From Telmatactis stephensoni (taxonomy: Eukaryota; Cnidaria; Anthozoa; Actiniaria; Isophelliidae): a stretch of DNA of 64,000 bases. The stretch spans positions 751,501 through 815,500 of the forward strand of contig JALIZF010001940.1 in NCBI GenBank assembly GCA_029948255.1, in the 5' to 3' direction. Made by a program: the position numbers and the translations under genes. Below, piece by piece: positions 12,712-21,384 of this stretch. The notes below the pieces were generated by a model. It ran no database searches and was not told the origin of the DNA. It saw nothing but the letters and a program-made list of their open reading frames with translations. Numbering within the stretch: the first letter of the stretch is position 1; each line of letters starts with the position of its first letter.

Positions 12712-12750
12712 TTAAAAGGGGGCATTGATGACCTCAAATTCGTCCTCGTC
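12712..12750 (-). CDS. Myotubularin/FYVE gene, terminal exon
   Basis: After the acceptor CTTTACTGCAG the frame reads [12 protein letters not shown] and stops at TAA (12712-12714). It starts in phase 0, matching the phase-0 end of the exon at 13166. Short acidic terminal exons are hard to prove without transcript data. Confidence 0.65.
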   Translation of the reverse strand, partial: DEDEFEVINAPF

Positions 12751-15700
12751 CTGCAGTAAAGACGTTAGGAACAAAATGAATTAAAGAAGGGTACTAATTC
12801 ATCGACGTAAGGTGAATTAGTAAGAATTATTAGGAACAATTTTTCTTGGGAAATGGTGCTGTGAATTGATTAATTACAATGAAATGTTTATTAATCAGAA
12901 AAATAGTTTTTAAAAGAAGAAAGGAAGGAAGGAAGGAGAAAAGGAAGGAAGGAAGGAAGGAAGGAGGAAGAGGGAGGGAGGAAGGAAGGAGGGAAGGAAA
13001 GAAGGAAGGAAGTGAACGGAAAGGAAGGAGGAAAGGAAGGAAAAAAAGAAGGAAAGAAATGGAGGGAGGAGAGGGGAGGGAGGGAGGAAGGGAGGGAAAA
13101 GGAATGAATGAAAGCGGCAGATAGGAAGAAAAGAAAGAAGCAAATGGTTTGTGCTGACTACCCACCTCTTCTTCTGCTTTAAGTCGAAGTTTGTTTTGTT
13201 GATAACAAGATTCACACACACGTTCAGGGTTTGTGTAACCAAACTGTGGCAGTCGTATTCTCTGTTTAGAGCAATCACCGCAGAACACTTGGCCACAAGC
13301 ACTGTGGGTGCATAAAAACGAAAATGAATAAAAATGCGCTATGATATAAAAGCCCTCTAAGAGGACATGTGGTTACAGGTAAAATAATCAAAAACAACAA
13401 CTCGAGAGAAAAGATAACAAAACTGTAGAAATATATGTAATGACTAAAACCATGAAAGAAGTAGAGTGATTGCACACAATGTGAAATTGTGCTAGCTAAA
13501 TATGGAAAATAAAGAATATTTTTACAATTAGTTAGTATTAATTACTTTGATTATATTTCACAGTTTAACTATGTTTGCTCTAAGATTACAAAATTATTCA
13601 AATAAATTAATTTGAAGTAATAAAATACAGTTCATGAAAAATAAAAGTGAAAGCAAAAGCCACACAAGCAAGTTCTTTGTCACAAAATCAAAATTTAAAG
13701 CTTACATGGGGATTCTGCACACCTTGCGTGACATCACCGTGACATTTCACATTTTAAAACAACAAAAACGAGGTCAGTACGCCTCAATCGAGAGGTAGCA
13801 AAAGTTTCCAAAACACTATATAGACATCCCAAGGGCACACAAAGGCTCCATTCAAGAATTTTTTTTTTCAAGGTAAATTTAATTTGCATATTTCTATCGA
13901 AAATATTTAATTGAATAAAACCCAGTTTACTCACCCACTTAAACCTAAGACTAAACACGTCGAGGTTTCAAACCTAATCAACAGTGAAATTAATGGCAGG
14001 AATGCAAAGGAATATAGGAAACTTAGAAAAAAATTATTTTGTATTGTAAAATGCTAACTAGCATAAAAATCGTCAGTGCGATCGACGAACGCCGTGATCC
14101 AAACTACAAACGGTCCGGATGGAAATTCTCAACAAGCATATTACAGAAATCGGCAAATCATAAATCGAAAAGAGCTTGTGTACATCGCTGAAAACTACAT
14201 CTGGCTGTGTAGGCAAAATAGCACAAGATTATTTCATTCATTCAAAGCGGTATAAACTCACCGTGTAATCAAGCTCTCAATCGGTTAGTAATGCCCATGC
14301 TTGCATGGGTTCTCTCAGCTGTTCCGGTCAGAATGTCTTCGTAAACCCAATGTTTATCAAAAAGACTTGCAAAAACTTTCACTCAAGCAGAAATATTCAT
14401 ATAATAATCGCAACTATTGACTATAAATGACAAATATTTCTTAAAATACTGATCACAAAATCAAACAACTAGCGTTGGTTTCCTGTCTCTTTCGGGAGAT
14501 CTTCGTAAACACCATATTTATCGAAAAATGTGCAACACAGTTCACGTAGATGAAGAGATTTATATAAGAAGAGCAATAATGGATAATGAAAAGACGATAT
14601 TTCTTGGAGTGAATTATATTTCAATCATTAAAATCGACTAAAACTGACTAAGTAAACCTCGAGTCATTCCGAATGCCTGCCGAATATATCACTTCGTGTC
14701 AACTTCGGCAAACCCGAATTACACACCCTCACGCATACCCGATGACATAGTGCGTTACTGGCTTTAAAAGCCAGTAACCACAAAAATATATATATATGGA
14801 GAAATCAAACTATTACCTAATAATAATAGTAATAATAATAATTTAGCAACAACAAAAATAATAAACACTTTATTTAAGAATAATAATAATTAAGTAATAA
14901 TAATAATAATAATAATAGTAATAATAATTTAGTAATAATAATAATAATAATAATAATAGTAACAATAATAATAATAAACACTATTTAATGAGGGTAACAA
15001 TAAATAGCAAAAAGGTTGTAATGTAAAATTGATGACATGAATACTTACCGACAATGATGCTGAAGAGGTTTCGTGAATTTCATAAGAATTCCATGGAATA
15101 TTTAAGGGAAAAGGATAAAAAGAATACAGTTTAGTCAGTCTTGCAATTTTGTTTTCTGCTGGTGAATTAATATTAGAAGACATGGAACTTGACTGACACA
15201 AAATCTCGTTGGTTGATATTTAAAACAGTCATTTTAGTTGTACTAAGTGATTTTCCGTATCTTTGCTCAAATTTAGCAACTTTAAAGCTGAAAGTAATAT
15301 CTTTAGCCTTGTACAACAGTTATTCTTCAGCTGAATAGTTTTTCTTACCCAATGCTTGAACGTGAAAAAAAATCTTCTCTTAACTTATATTTGTTATTCG
15401 AATTTGTCCTTTAACAAAATTGCTTTATTGGTGGTCCGATAGAGACCCGATTCCTCATCCTTTCGCAAAAAAGACAGATTCGTATATTATTTTTACCTTT
15501 CTTTTGAATCTTGTGAATCGTTGTTTACAATCGTGGCATTCCTTCACTCGTTCATCCGGGACCCACACGACGGTGTCCGGCTGGAGCTTGTTCGCTGAAC
15601 TCTAGGAATAACAAAGATTCTAATGTCAAGATTTCATATTTGGAAGCAAACTTCCATGAATGGTACCGGTATAAATCATTATATAATAATTGGCATATTA

Positions 15701-18700
15701 CGCGCGCTCTGATTGGTCGAACAACCATGTGATTAGAGTACACACACACAGATGACGTCATCGAATCGTCTCGTGGCGTACTTTTTTGTTCTCACCACAT
15801 TTTGACGTCATCTGTGCATCGATTAGAGTACAGACGCACGGAAAAATGGAATCTATTTGTTAAATATTAAGCAACATTACTTCATAATTAGAAATTTAGA
15901 TAAGAAAGAAATAGGTAAGATATTTGGCAAATATATTCCATTTTGGTCAAAATATTTAATATTTGGAAAGTGCTTGTCTCTTAAGGACGTTCGCGGGAAA
16001 AAAAGTTTACCATGTTTTTTCTTTCATACTTCGCATGGTGAGATAATGTCATCATAGAAGTTCAAAGAGCAAATAAAAAATGAGGGTCACCGTGCTCGTT
16101 GAGGAGTGGGGTGACATCAAAGTGCACCCATTTTCTCGTAGAAGATCGCTTGCGCGCCAATCTATACGAGTCGAGCATAGAAGTCATTTTATTGTGGAAA
16201 AAACAAATGGATTGCTCAATGTTTATTTATACGACCACTAAATAACCCATGGAATAATAGTATGTGAAAATTTTTGTAAATACTTAACAAATAGCTATTG
16301 TTTTTAATTCGAATTGGCAGTCATGAGCAACGCTTTTACCGCGACTTAGCTCAAAGTTGTCACGAAAATCCGTGTTTTTAATATGATTTTACCATAATAT
16401 TTTTCTCAAATTTAGAATATTAACAGCCTATGTAATTCTTTGTCAAACATTGAAATAAAAAAGGGGGGTCACCGTATTCGTTTCCGAGATAGTGAGCCGT
16501 AAAGACCGTAAAGTTTGAAGATTTGGCCGCCATCTTGAATACCGAGAGGAGACTGGGTCCAGTAGAATCTTTTCCATCCTTTTTTCTGTGGTTTTTTAAC
16601 CTGAACGATTTGTTTTTCTCAGTGAAATTCCTTTTTATATTTTTTAAATTTTTTTAAAAGTAATTTCCATTGAAAAAAATCGAAAAAAGTCATTAACGAA
16701 AAAAATATTTTTTGACCGCCATCAGTGCGCGTGAACAATGCCCGCGAACGTCCTTAATCGTCAAAAACGATCCACGTTATAAATATAATGTCATTTCGTT
16801 ATGTAAGACAATGTGCATCAACGACCACTTTCCTTAATTTCCTAACAATTTTCCACGCCTCAATCCATATTTAATTTTCCATATTTGGTAGCAAAATTCC
16901 ATAAATGATCATATGTTATTCTATAACGGAAAAATACATTTTTCCATATTTGGTTACAATATTCCACATTTGGTCACATTATTCTAGAAATGGAAAGTAC
17001 TTGTCTTCTAATCCATCATCGATATTAATTAACAATGTTCCATATTTGGTAACTTATTTGATATTTAGAAAAAAATGTTTTTGGACACATACCCTAAATT
17101 TTGAAAAACAATTTCCTGGTTACGTGATTGTGCAAACCCTCTATAGATGCTTTGCACCATCACGTGATGGCAACCATGACAGGGGGCACAACAATAGAGT
17201 CTTTTCCCCCTGGGAAACTGAACTGTTTCTCATGTAAACAAGATTAGTCCAGACTCTATTGTTCCTGCCTCCTGTCAAGGCTGCCGTCACGTGATTGTGT
17301 AAACCCTCTATTCCATATTTGGGCAAAACATTATACCTGCGCTGTCTCTTCATCTATGTCTATTGTGTTATCTATAGCGCTCCATGCAGTTTCATCATAT
17401 CGTAGAAAATAGTCTGACCATAACTGAAGACGACGCAAGCTCGACGCTGGCATCAAAGCCTGAAAAAAATTATATTCGTATTAGTTATTTTTGGTAACAG
17501 TTTATGTTAAACCGCTCCAGCCCTCCCCAAAGGCCACAAAGTTCACACTACTCCCCTCCCCCTCCCCAATTAAGCCAAGTACAGTAAGTAACATCACACT
17601 ACTCCCCTCCCCCCTCCCCAAAGGCGCAAGTCACTTCACACTACTCCACTCCCCTCCCCCAACCCGCCTACCTCAGAGAAAGGTGAATAAAGAAAGCATA
17701 ACAAGACGACTTGGGCACGCCAATCACGTGATTTGTCCCACGTATCACGTGATATACCAGCATTTGAGGTATTTATAGATCTGGGTTTTTTTACGGCGGA
17801 AAATTCTCAAATATTCCGAATATTTGTACTGTGCATGTTCTAACAACACAAGCTAAAGTCGTTTGAAAAAAAATAGCTGAATGTTGTCGCACGTAACTAC
17901 TAAATGTTGGGGCGGTCGGGGAGCACAAGTCTTTTGAATATGCTCTTCTTGGTGAATATATCCTTTCTTATGCGTCATGTTATCCACCTTTTCGTGCTGG
18001 CGACGAGAAATACCTTACCATACTCCTCACCTCTAAGTCTATTTTGGTCTTTCTCTCTCCTCCCCCACTGAGATCTGTTATACATACCTCAGACGAAGTC
18101 ACAAACATGGCGTTTCTGTAATCCTCTTTTATTGCCTCTAAATGCGACCACAGGGATACCGTCGATCTACTGACGAAACTCAGTTGACGGTCCTTTACAT
18201 TGTTATGGAGAAAGTTACCAAACCTGTAGCCAAGGCAACATATTTAAATTAGTTATAAACAAGAGACCATAATACTAAGAGAGCGAAACTCAGTATTGAT
18301 GTCTGTGCGATGTTCGTGGCGGCTAAGGCTATTTTTAGTAATTTCGCCATCGCGCGCGCAAGGCTCTTAAACAATAGAATTCACACTGTCCCGTCCGCGC
18401 GCACGTCAAAAATCAAATTCTATTGGTTGAGGGCCTTGCGCGCGCTATGATATACAATGAATTAACTATAAGATGCTTCCACCAAGGAACGAACGAACGA
18501 ACAAACAAAGGAACTAACGAACGAGCAAACGAGGGAAAAATGAAGAACTACCAAACGAAAAAAAAAGATGATGATGATGAAGAAAAAGAAAGATTTGCAT
18601 TATTTACTCAAAGTAGCCATAAAAGTTTAATAAGGTATTAAACGTATTGGATTTTTTATTTACTACTCTCGTACACAAATAGAAGCAAGGATGATACAGT

Positions 18701-19409
18701 TGGTTAGTGCGCGGCCTTCGGTGCGAGAGGTCCTGAGTTCGATTCCCAGTAACCTCACATCCTTGTTTCCACTTCTTTCCTTTCTGTAACGTACGAGTAC
18801 TCGTAAAATCTTACGTAACCCACCAACCCTCCGTGCGTAACGTACGAGTACTCGTAAAATCTTACGTAACCCACCAACCCTCCGTGCGTAACGTACGAGT
18901 ACTCGTAACGAACGCTTTGCAAAGCGGGGTCCCGGAGTGTACTAGGCCCGACTACACACACACAGGGATCTTCATGAATAGGGTTTACGTATACGACAGA
19001 GAGACGAGGCATACGGTTTAACGTCCGTATCTGAGAAGACATGAAGGTCTAACCATTTGTAGAAATAATTACAAAGGCAGCACCTTCTCCTCAGTTATTT
19101 AAAGACCCTGAGTATTGGTCCGCCCTGGGCTCGAATGAGAGCCAAACCCGACCTCCTGGTCGTCATCCGGTTTTGCGGGTAATTATCCCTCAAGAGGTGT
19201 TTTACGTACCATTGCGAGTTCACATGATCTGCAATACTCAGCAAGAAATCTGCAGTGAATTCAAAGGATGTTGGAAATTGACGATGAATTTGCCAGACAC
19301 AGTCCAAGAACTGCAGAAAGATAGGAGACCGTTGACCAGGACAGGATGGGTGTCCGAGGCGATCACGAAATCGATGTCCAAATGAAATCCATTCTTTATC
19401 AATGAGAAC
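12712..19409 (-). CDS. 3' half of a myotubularin-related phosphatase with C-terminal FYVE domain (spliced, 6 exons seen)
   Basis: Exons in coding order are 19210-19409, 18088-18223, 17337-17459, 15497-15601, 15049-15059 and 12712-12750 preceded by 13166-13301. All have GT/AG borders and compatible phases. The first three encode the C-terminal part of a myotubularin phosphatase core ([39 protein letters not shown]). The next encode a complete FYVE finger (WVPD, KHHCRACG, RVC, eight Cys). The chain ends [16 protein letters not shown]. Family knowledge: these enzymes remove the 3-phosphate from PI3P and PI(3,5)P2 on endosomes, and FYVE binds PI3P. Human MTMR3 and MTMR4 share this order but have a much longer linker. 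The exon with the CxxGWDR-type catalytic site was not found, so activity cannot be judged. Confidence 0.88.
12913..13122. repeat. (GGAA)n purine-rich simple repeat in an intron
   Basis: GGAA/GGGA repeats with interruptions lie between the last two exons of the minus-strand gene. Lys/Arg/Glu and Leu/Pro/Ser frames here are repeat artefacts. Confidence 0.9.
13166..13301 (-). CDS. FYVE domain exon, C-terminal two-thirds
   Basis: The 136-nt exon has acceptor GCACCCACAG and donor GAG|GTGGGT. It encodes [11 protein letters not shown], then a [11 protein letters not shown] segment, then ERVCESCY. That supplies five or more of the zinc-binding cysteines and the RVC motif of FYVE. It begins with one base (T) that completes an Arg codon started by the 11-nt microexon. 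Confidence 0.92.
14811..14985. repeat. (AAT)n microsatellite in an intron
   Basis: Long ATAATA runs with short interruptions, located in the intron between the microexon and the exon at 13166-13301. Confidence 0.9.
15049..15059 (-). CDS. 11-nt microexon encoding the FYVE HHCR core
   Basis: Minus strand reads CCTCTTCAG|CATCATTGTCG|GTAAGT. It starts in phase 0 after ...FKRK and ends with two bases of Arg, so the joined protein reads KHHCRACG, the FYVE signature. Both splice sites and both phases fit. Skipping it would shift the frame to a TGA within nine codons of the next exon. Confidence 0.85.
15497..15601 (-). CDS. FYVE domain exon, N-terminal part
   Basis: The 105-nt, 35-codon exon has acceptor TTATTCCTAG and donor AAG|GTAAAA. 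It encodes VVWVPDERV, then ECHDC, then QRFTRFKRK: the WxxD motif, the first Cys pair and the basic stretch that precedes HHCR in FYVE fingers. It sits directly after the phosphatase-end exon in the same phase, implying a linker of only about 25-30 residues. Confidence 0.9.
15602..17336. other. Intron of the myotubularin/FYVE gene, no further exon recognised
   Basis: No exon-like segment with a phase-0/phase-0 fit was recognised. The right part repeats TTCCATATTTGG-like words (about 16870-17060, 17310-17325), suggesting a decayed repeat. GTGATTGTGCAAACCCTCTA near 17125 and GTGATTGTGTAAACCCTCTA near 17291 flank inverted copies of an AGAGTCT/AGACTCT block, so a small MITE-like element probably occupies about 17125-17310. 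Confidence 0.4.
17337..17459 (-). CDS. Myotubularin phosphatase exon, end of catalytic fold
   Basis: 123 nt, 41 codons, acceptor TTTTTTCAG and donor CAG|GTATAA, phase 0 on both sides. It encodes [20 protein letters not shown], matching the P-x-x-S-x-R-x-L-x-LW-x-x-YY-R segment that closes the myotubularin phosphatase domain, followed by an acidic run ending DEETAQ. Confidence 0.88.
17515..17665. repeat. Three imperfect CACACTACTCCCCTCCCC repeats
   Basis: A pyrimidine-rich motif CACACTACTCC-CTCCCC recurs three times with differing spacers, inside an intron of the minus-strand gene. Confidence 0.7.
18088..18223 (-). CDS. Myotubularin phosphatase exon (FGNFLHN...TVSLWS)
   Basis: 136 nt, acceptor GGCTACAG, donor GAG|GTATGT. 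The first base completes Trp from the preceding exon, then FGNFLHN, KDRQ and STVSLWSHL follow. These match the FGTFLxN...R...TVSLW block of myotubularins. Confidence 0.92.
18351..18446. mobile_element. Small MITE in intron, abutting a duplicated GPCR 3' end
   Basis: The left end GCGCGCGCAAGGCTC is followed by AAACAATAGAATT. The right side carries AATTCTATTGGTTGAGGGCC and TTGCGCGCGC, the inverse. It ends exactly where the 341-bp GPCR-derived duplication (18447) begins. Confidence 0.65.
18447..18787 (+). repeat. Copy of a GPCR stop-codon/3' UTR segment plus SINE head
   Basis: This is nearly identical to 21045-21384, differing by a 1-bp indel in GGAT(G)ATACAG. The match starts on the last bases of the receptor stop region (ATGATATACAATG) and ends at TTTCTGT. 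No receptor body precedes it here; it sits in the intron between exons 18088-18223 and 19210-19409 of the minus-strand gene. Confidence 0.9.
18689..18762 (+). mobile_element. tRNA-derived SINE head (74 nt)
   Basis: A tRNA-length unit with an A-box-like CAGTTGGTTAGTGCG and a B-box-like GAGTTCGATTCCC, bounded by GGATG and CATCC. Acceptor pairing is only partial, so it is a tRNA-derived repeat rather than a working tRNA. Related units lie at 21287, 26008 (minus) and 46901 (minus). Confidence 0.7.
18787..18908. repeat. 51-bp tandem repeat, 2.4 copies
   Basis: Units start at 18787, 18838 and 18889 with TAACGTACGAGTACTCGTAA. The inner CGTACGAGTACTCGTA-like core is itself near-palindromic. Confidence 0.9.
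19210..19409 (-). CDS. Myotubularin phosphatase exon ([10 protein letters not shown])
   Basis: 200 nt, acceptor TATATTTTCAG, donor TG|GTACGT. It encodes [19 protein letters not shown], then [13 protein letters not shown], then FPTSFEF and a DHVNSQ end. In myotubularins this block follows the Cys-x5-Arg catalytic loop by about 35 residues. It is the most 5' exon found. Confidence 0.94.
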
Positions 19410-19460
19410 CTGAAAATATAGAGATAGATAAATAATATAAACAAATTAACTTAAAGATGA

Positions 19461-19565
19461 CGGGAGGGAGGAAGGGAGGAAGGGAGGGAGGGAGGGAGGG
19501 AGGGAGGGAGGGAGGGAGGGAGGGAGGGAGGGAGGGAGGGAGGGAGGGAGGAAGGGAGGAAGGGA
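19461..19565. repeat. (GGGA)n simple repeat
   Basis: Almost uninterrupted GGGA tetranucleotide array between the last identified exon of the minus-strand gene and the first array receptor. Confidence 0.95.
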
Positions 19566-19930
19566 AAAGGAGAGATGAATGAATGAATAATGATGGTGGT
19601 GGTGGTGATGAGGTTAAGGCTAAAACGAATAAAATCCGAACTAATCAATGACACCACTGACTTTAATAACATTGATCAGAAATTTCTTAAATGTCTCTTA
19701 CAGGGATCTTATCAAATGTCATCGTCAATAAAACACTGTTATCATGCAATTGCGAACGTAAAAATTGTTGAACATTCGAGACACATCTTAATGCTCAATA
19801 TTGTCCTCAACTAAAATTGATCAGCTTATCAAATTATTGGAATAAATAGCATTTGGGGAAGATTCCAAAAGCGAAATTAAATGTCACTTTAAGACTTTAA
19901 GACGTTTAAGAGGTTTTGACGTTAGTACAG

Positions 19931-19938
19931 TATATAAA
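19931..19938 (+). promoter_or_regulatory. TATA box of the first array receptor
   Basis: TATATAAA followed by CATCACAATTTCATCTCTCT, 191 bases before the ATG at 20122. The receptor at 54311 has TATATAAACCATCACGATCT at the matching place, so the TATA plus CATCAC block looks like a conserved core promoter. Confidence 0.6.
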
Positions 19939-20121
19939 CATCACAATTTCATCTCTCTGGAAGTCAGCCTAGTTGTTTCATTATAGACGAATCGATGAAG
20001 TTTTCCTTCCGGCCTGCCTTGAAGATAGGTTTCGGACAAAACCGCAGATATCTTGCAACAAGTCTGTCTTTTACGTATGAATAACGAATCAAGTTCCAAG
20101 TAGAAGCCTGCCGTTAATGAC

Positions 20122-21048
20122 ATGAACAATTCAACCAAAGAAGAAGAACTCTTCGACGAGTTCGACCATTTGACGCTTGTTCTAGAATCCAGTGTTCACC
20201 TTCAGAACTTTTTGTATTTCCTGATTGTGTGTAATTCTCTCAGCTCGATTCTGGCTGCAGCTTTAAACTTTTTCATTATTTTCACTTTTGTAAAGACTGG
20301 CTCTTTACGAACGCCCTCGTACATATTGATTCTTGGTATGGCGATCTCCGACTTGGGAATTGGTGCAGTGACGCAGCCGGTGTATTGCTGTCGCTTGATT
20401 GCTTGGTTAGCGAAGAATTCCATTTTATACGAAAACAGTTGTAATGTTTTCATACGAATGGCTGATTTGCTAATAAGTTGTTCGCTGTTCACGGTTACCG
20501 CAATTACTATCGATCGGTTTCTTGCTGCACAATTGGGACTCCGATACCAGCAACTTGTCACAACCAAGCGGTCTTACACAGTTGTAATAACAATATGGGT
20601 TGCTAGTTTGTCATCAACTTTTGGACTTGCGAGAGCCCCTATTTGGCTGACAAATTTCCATCGTTCTTTGTTGCTCATGATAGCTCTTATCGACATTTAT
20701 CTTATGCTGGGAATTTATCGAACCATTTGCAGACACACAGCACAAACTCGAGCCCTTCGGCAACCACGACAACCAACCATGAACATGCAAAGATATAAAA
20801 AATCAGTCAAGACCATGTACTACATCATGGGTGTATTTCTAGTCTGTTATTTGCCAAGTCTTATTGCGTTAACTGTCTACTATGGGTTGAAGGCAGCTGG
20901 GAATGAATCAGCAGGAATAGAATTGATTTATACAGTACATTTATCTAATACACTTGTTATGATGAATAGTGCATTGAATCCATTTATTTACTGCTGGAGA
21001 ATACAAGAAATATGTAACGCTTTGCGCCAGTTATTACGGATGCAATGA
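20122..21048 (+). CDS. Array GPCR 1, class A orphan receptor, 308 aa
   Basis: Intronless seven-helix receptor. Seen: N-terminal NNST glycosylation site; TM1 about 31-57 with N49; TM2 with SD (D77); DRF at 131-133 instead of DRY; W159 in TM4; no proline in TM5 (180-199); CYLP at 242-245 in TM6; NPFIY at 286-290; very short tail. C107 stands at the TM3 start but the second extracellular loop has no cysteine to pair with. Absent TM5 proline and a short ECL2 are features of the melanocortin/adenosine/lysolipid branch, so MECA-like is the nearest family; the ligand is unknown. The third loop has no poly-Q tract, unlike later copies. The start is the first ATG and matches MNNST of its paralogs. Its stop and 3' UTR are duplicated at 18447. 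Confidence 0.92.
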   Translation: MNNSTKEEELFDEFDHLTLVLESSVHLQNFLYFLIVCNSLSSILAAALNFFIIFTFVKTGSLRTPSYILILGMAISDLGIGAVTQPVYCCRLIAWLAKNSILYENSCNVFIRMADLLISCSLFTVTAITIDRFLAAQLGLRYQQLVTTKRSYTVVITIWVASLSSTFGLARAPIWLTNFHRSLLLMIALIDIYLMLGIYRTICRHTAQTRALRQPRQPTMNMQRYKKSVKTMYYIMGVFLVCYLPSLIALTVYYGLKAAGNESAGIELIYTVHLSNTLVMMNSALNPFIYCWRIQEICNALRQLLRMQ

Positions 21049-21384
21049 TATACAATGAATTAACTATAAGATGCTTCCACCAAGGAACGAACGAACGAAC
21101 AAACAAAGGAACTAACGAACGAGCAAACGAGGGAAAAATGAAGAACTACCAAACGAAAAAAAAAGATGATGATGATGAAGAAAAAGAAAGATTTGCATTA
21201 TTTACTCAAAGTAGCCATAAAAGTTTAATAAGGTATTAAACGTATTGGATTTTTTATTTACTACTCTCGTACACAAATAGAAGCAAGGATATACAGTTGG
21301 TTAGTGCGCGGCCTTCGGTGCGAGAGGTCCTGAGTTCGATTCCCAGTAACCTCACATCCTTGTTTCCACTTCTTTCCTTTCTGT
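21045..21384 (+). repeat. GPCR 3' UTR segment duplicated at 18447-18787
   Basis: It begins at the receptor stop codon. It contains AACG repeats, a GATGATGATGA run and, at its end, a tRNA-derived SINE head. The second copy lies 2.6 kb upstream. Confidence 0.9.
21287..21359 (+). mobile_element. tRNA-derived SINE head (73 nt)
   Basis: Same unit as 18689-18762 with one base missing in the acceptor region (GGATATACAG). The B-box word GAGTTCGATTCCC is intact. Confidence 0.7.

Noticed and set aside
12830..13302. A single continuous 150-aa minus-strand protein containing FYVE-like sequence
   Set aside because: Only 13166-13301 is coding-like; past the GTGGGT donor the frame enters a GGAA repeat, so the ORF is an exon reading into its intron.
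15049..15201. An exon encoding [13 protein letters not shown]...ETSSASLS ending at the same GTAAGT donor
   Set aside because: It has a fair acceptor (TTTTGTGTCAG), but it ends in phase 0 and would put the following FYVE exon out of frame, whereas the 11-nt exon gives exact FYVE sequence.
18689..18762. A functional tRNA gene
   Set aside because: The acceptor and anticodon stems pair poorly, and the unit is repeated with shared flanks, as expected of a tRNA-derived SINE.
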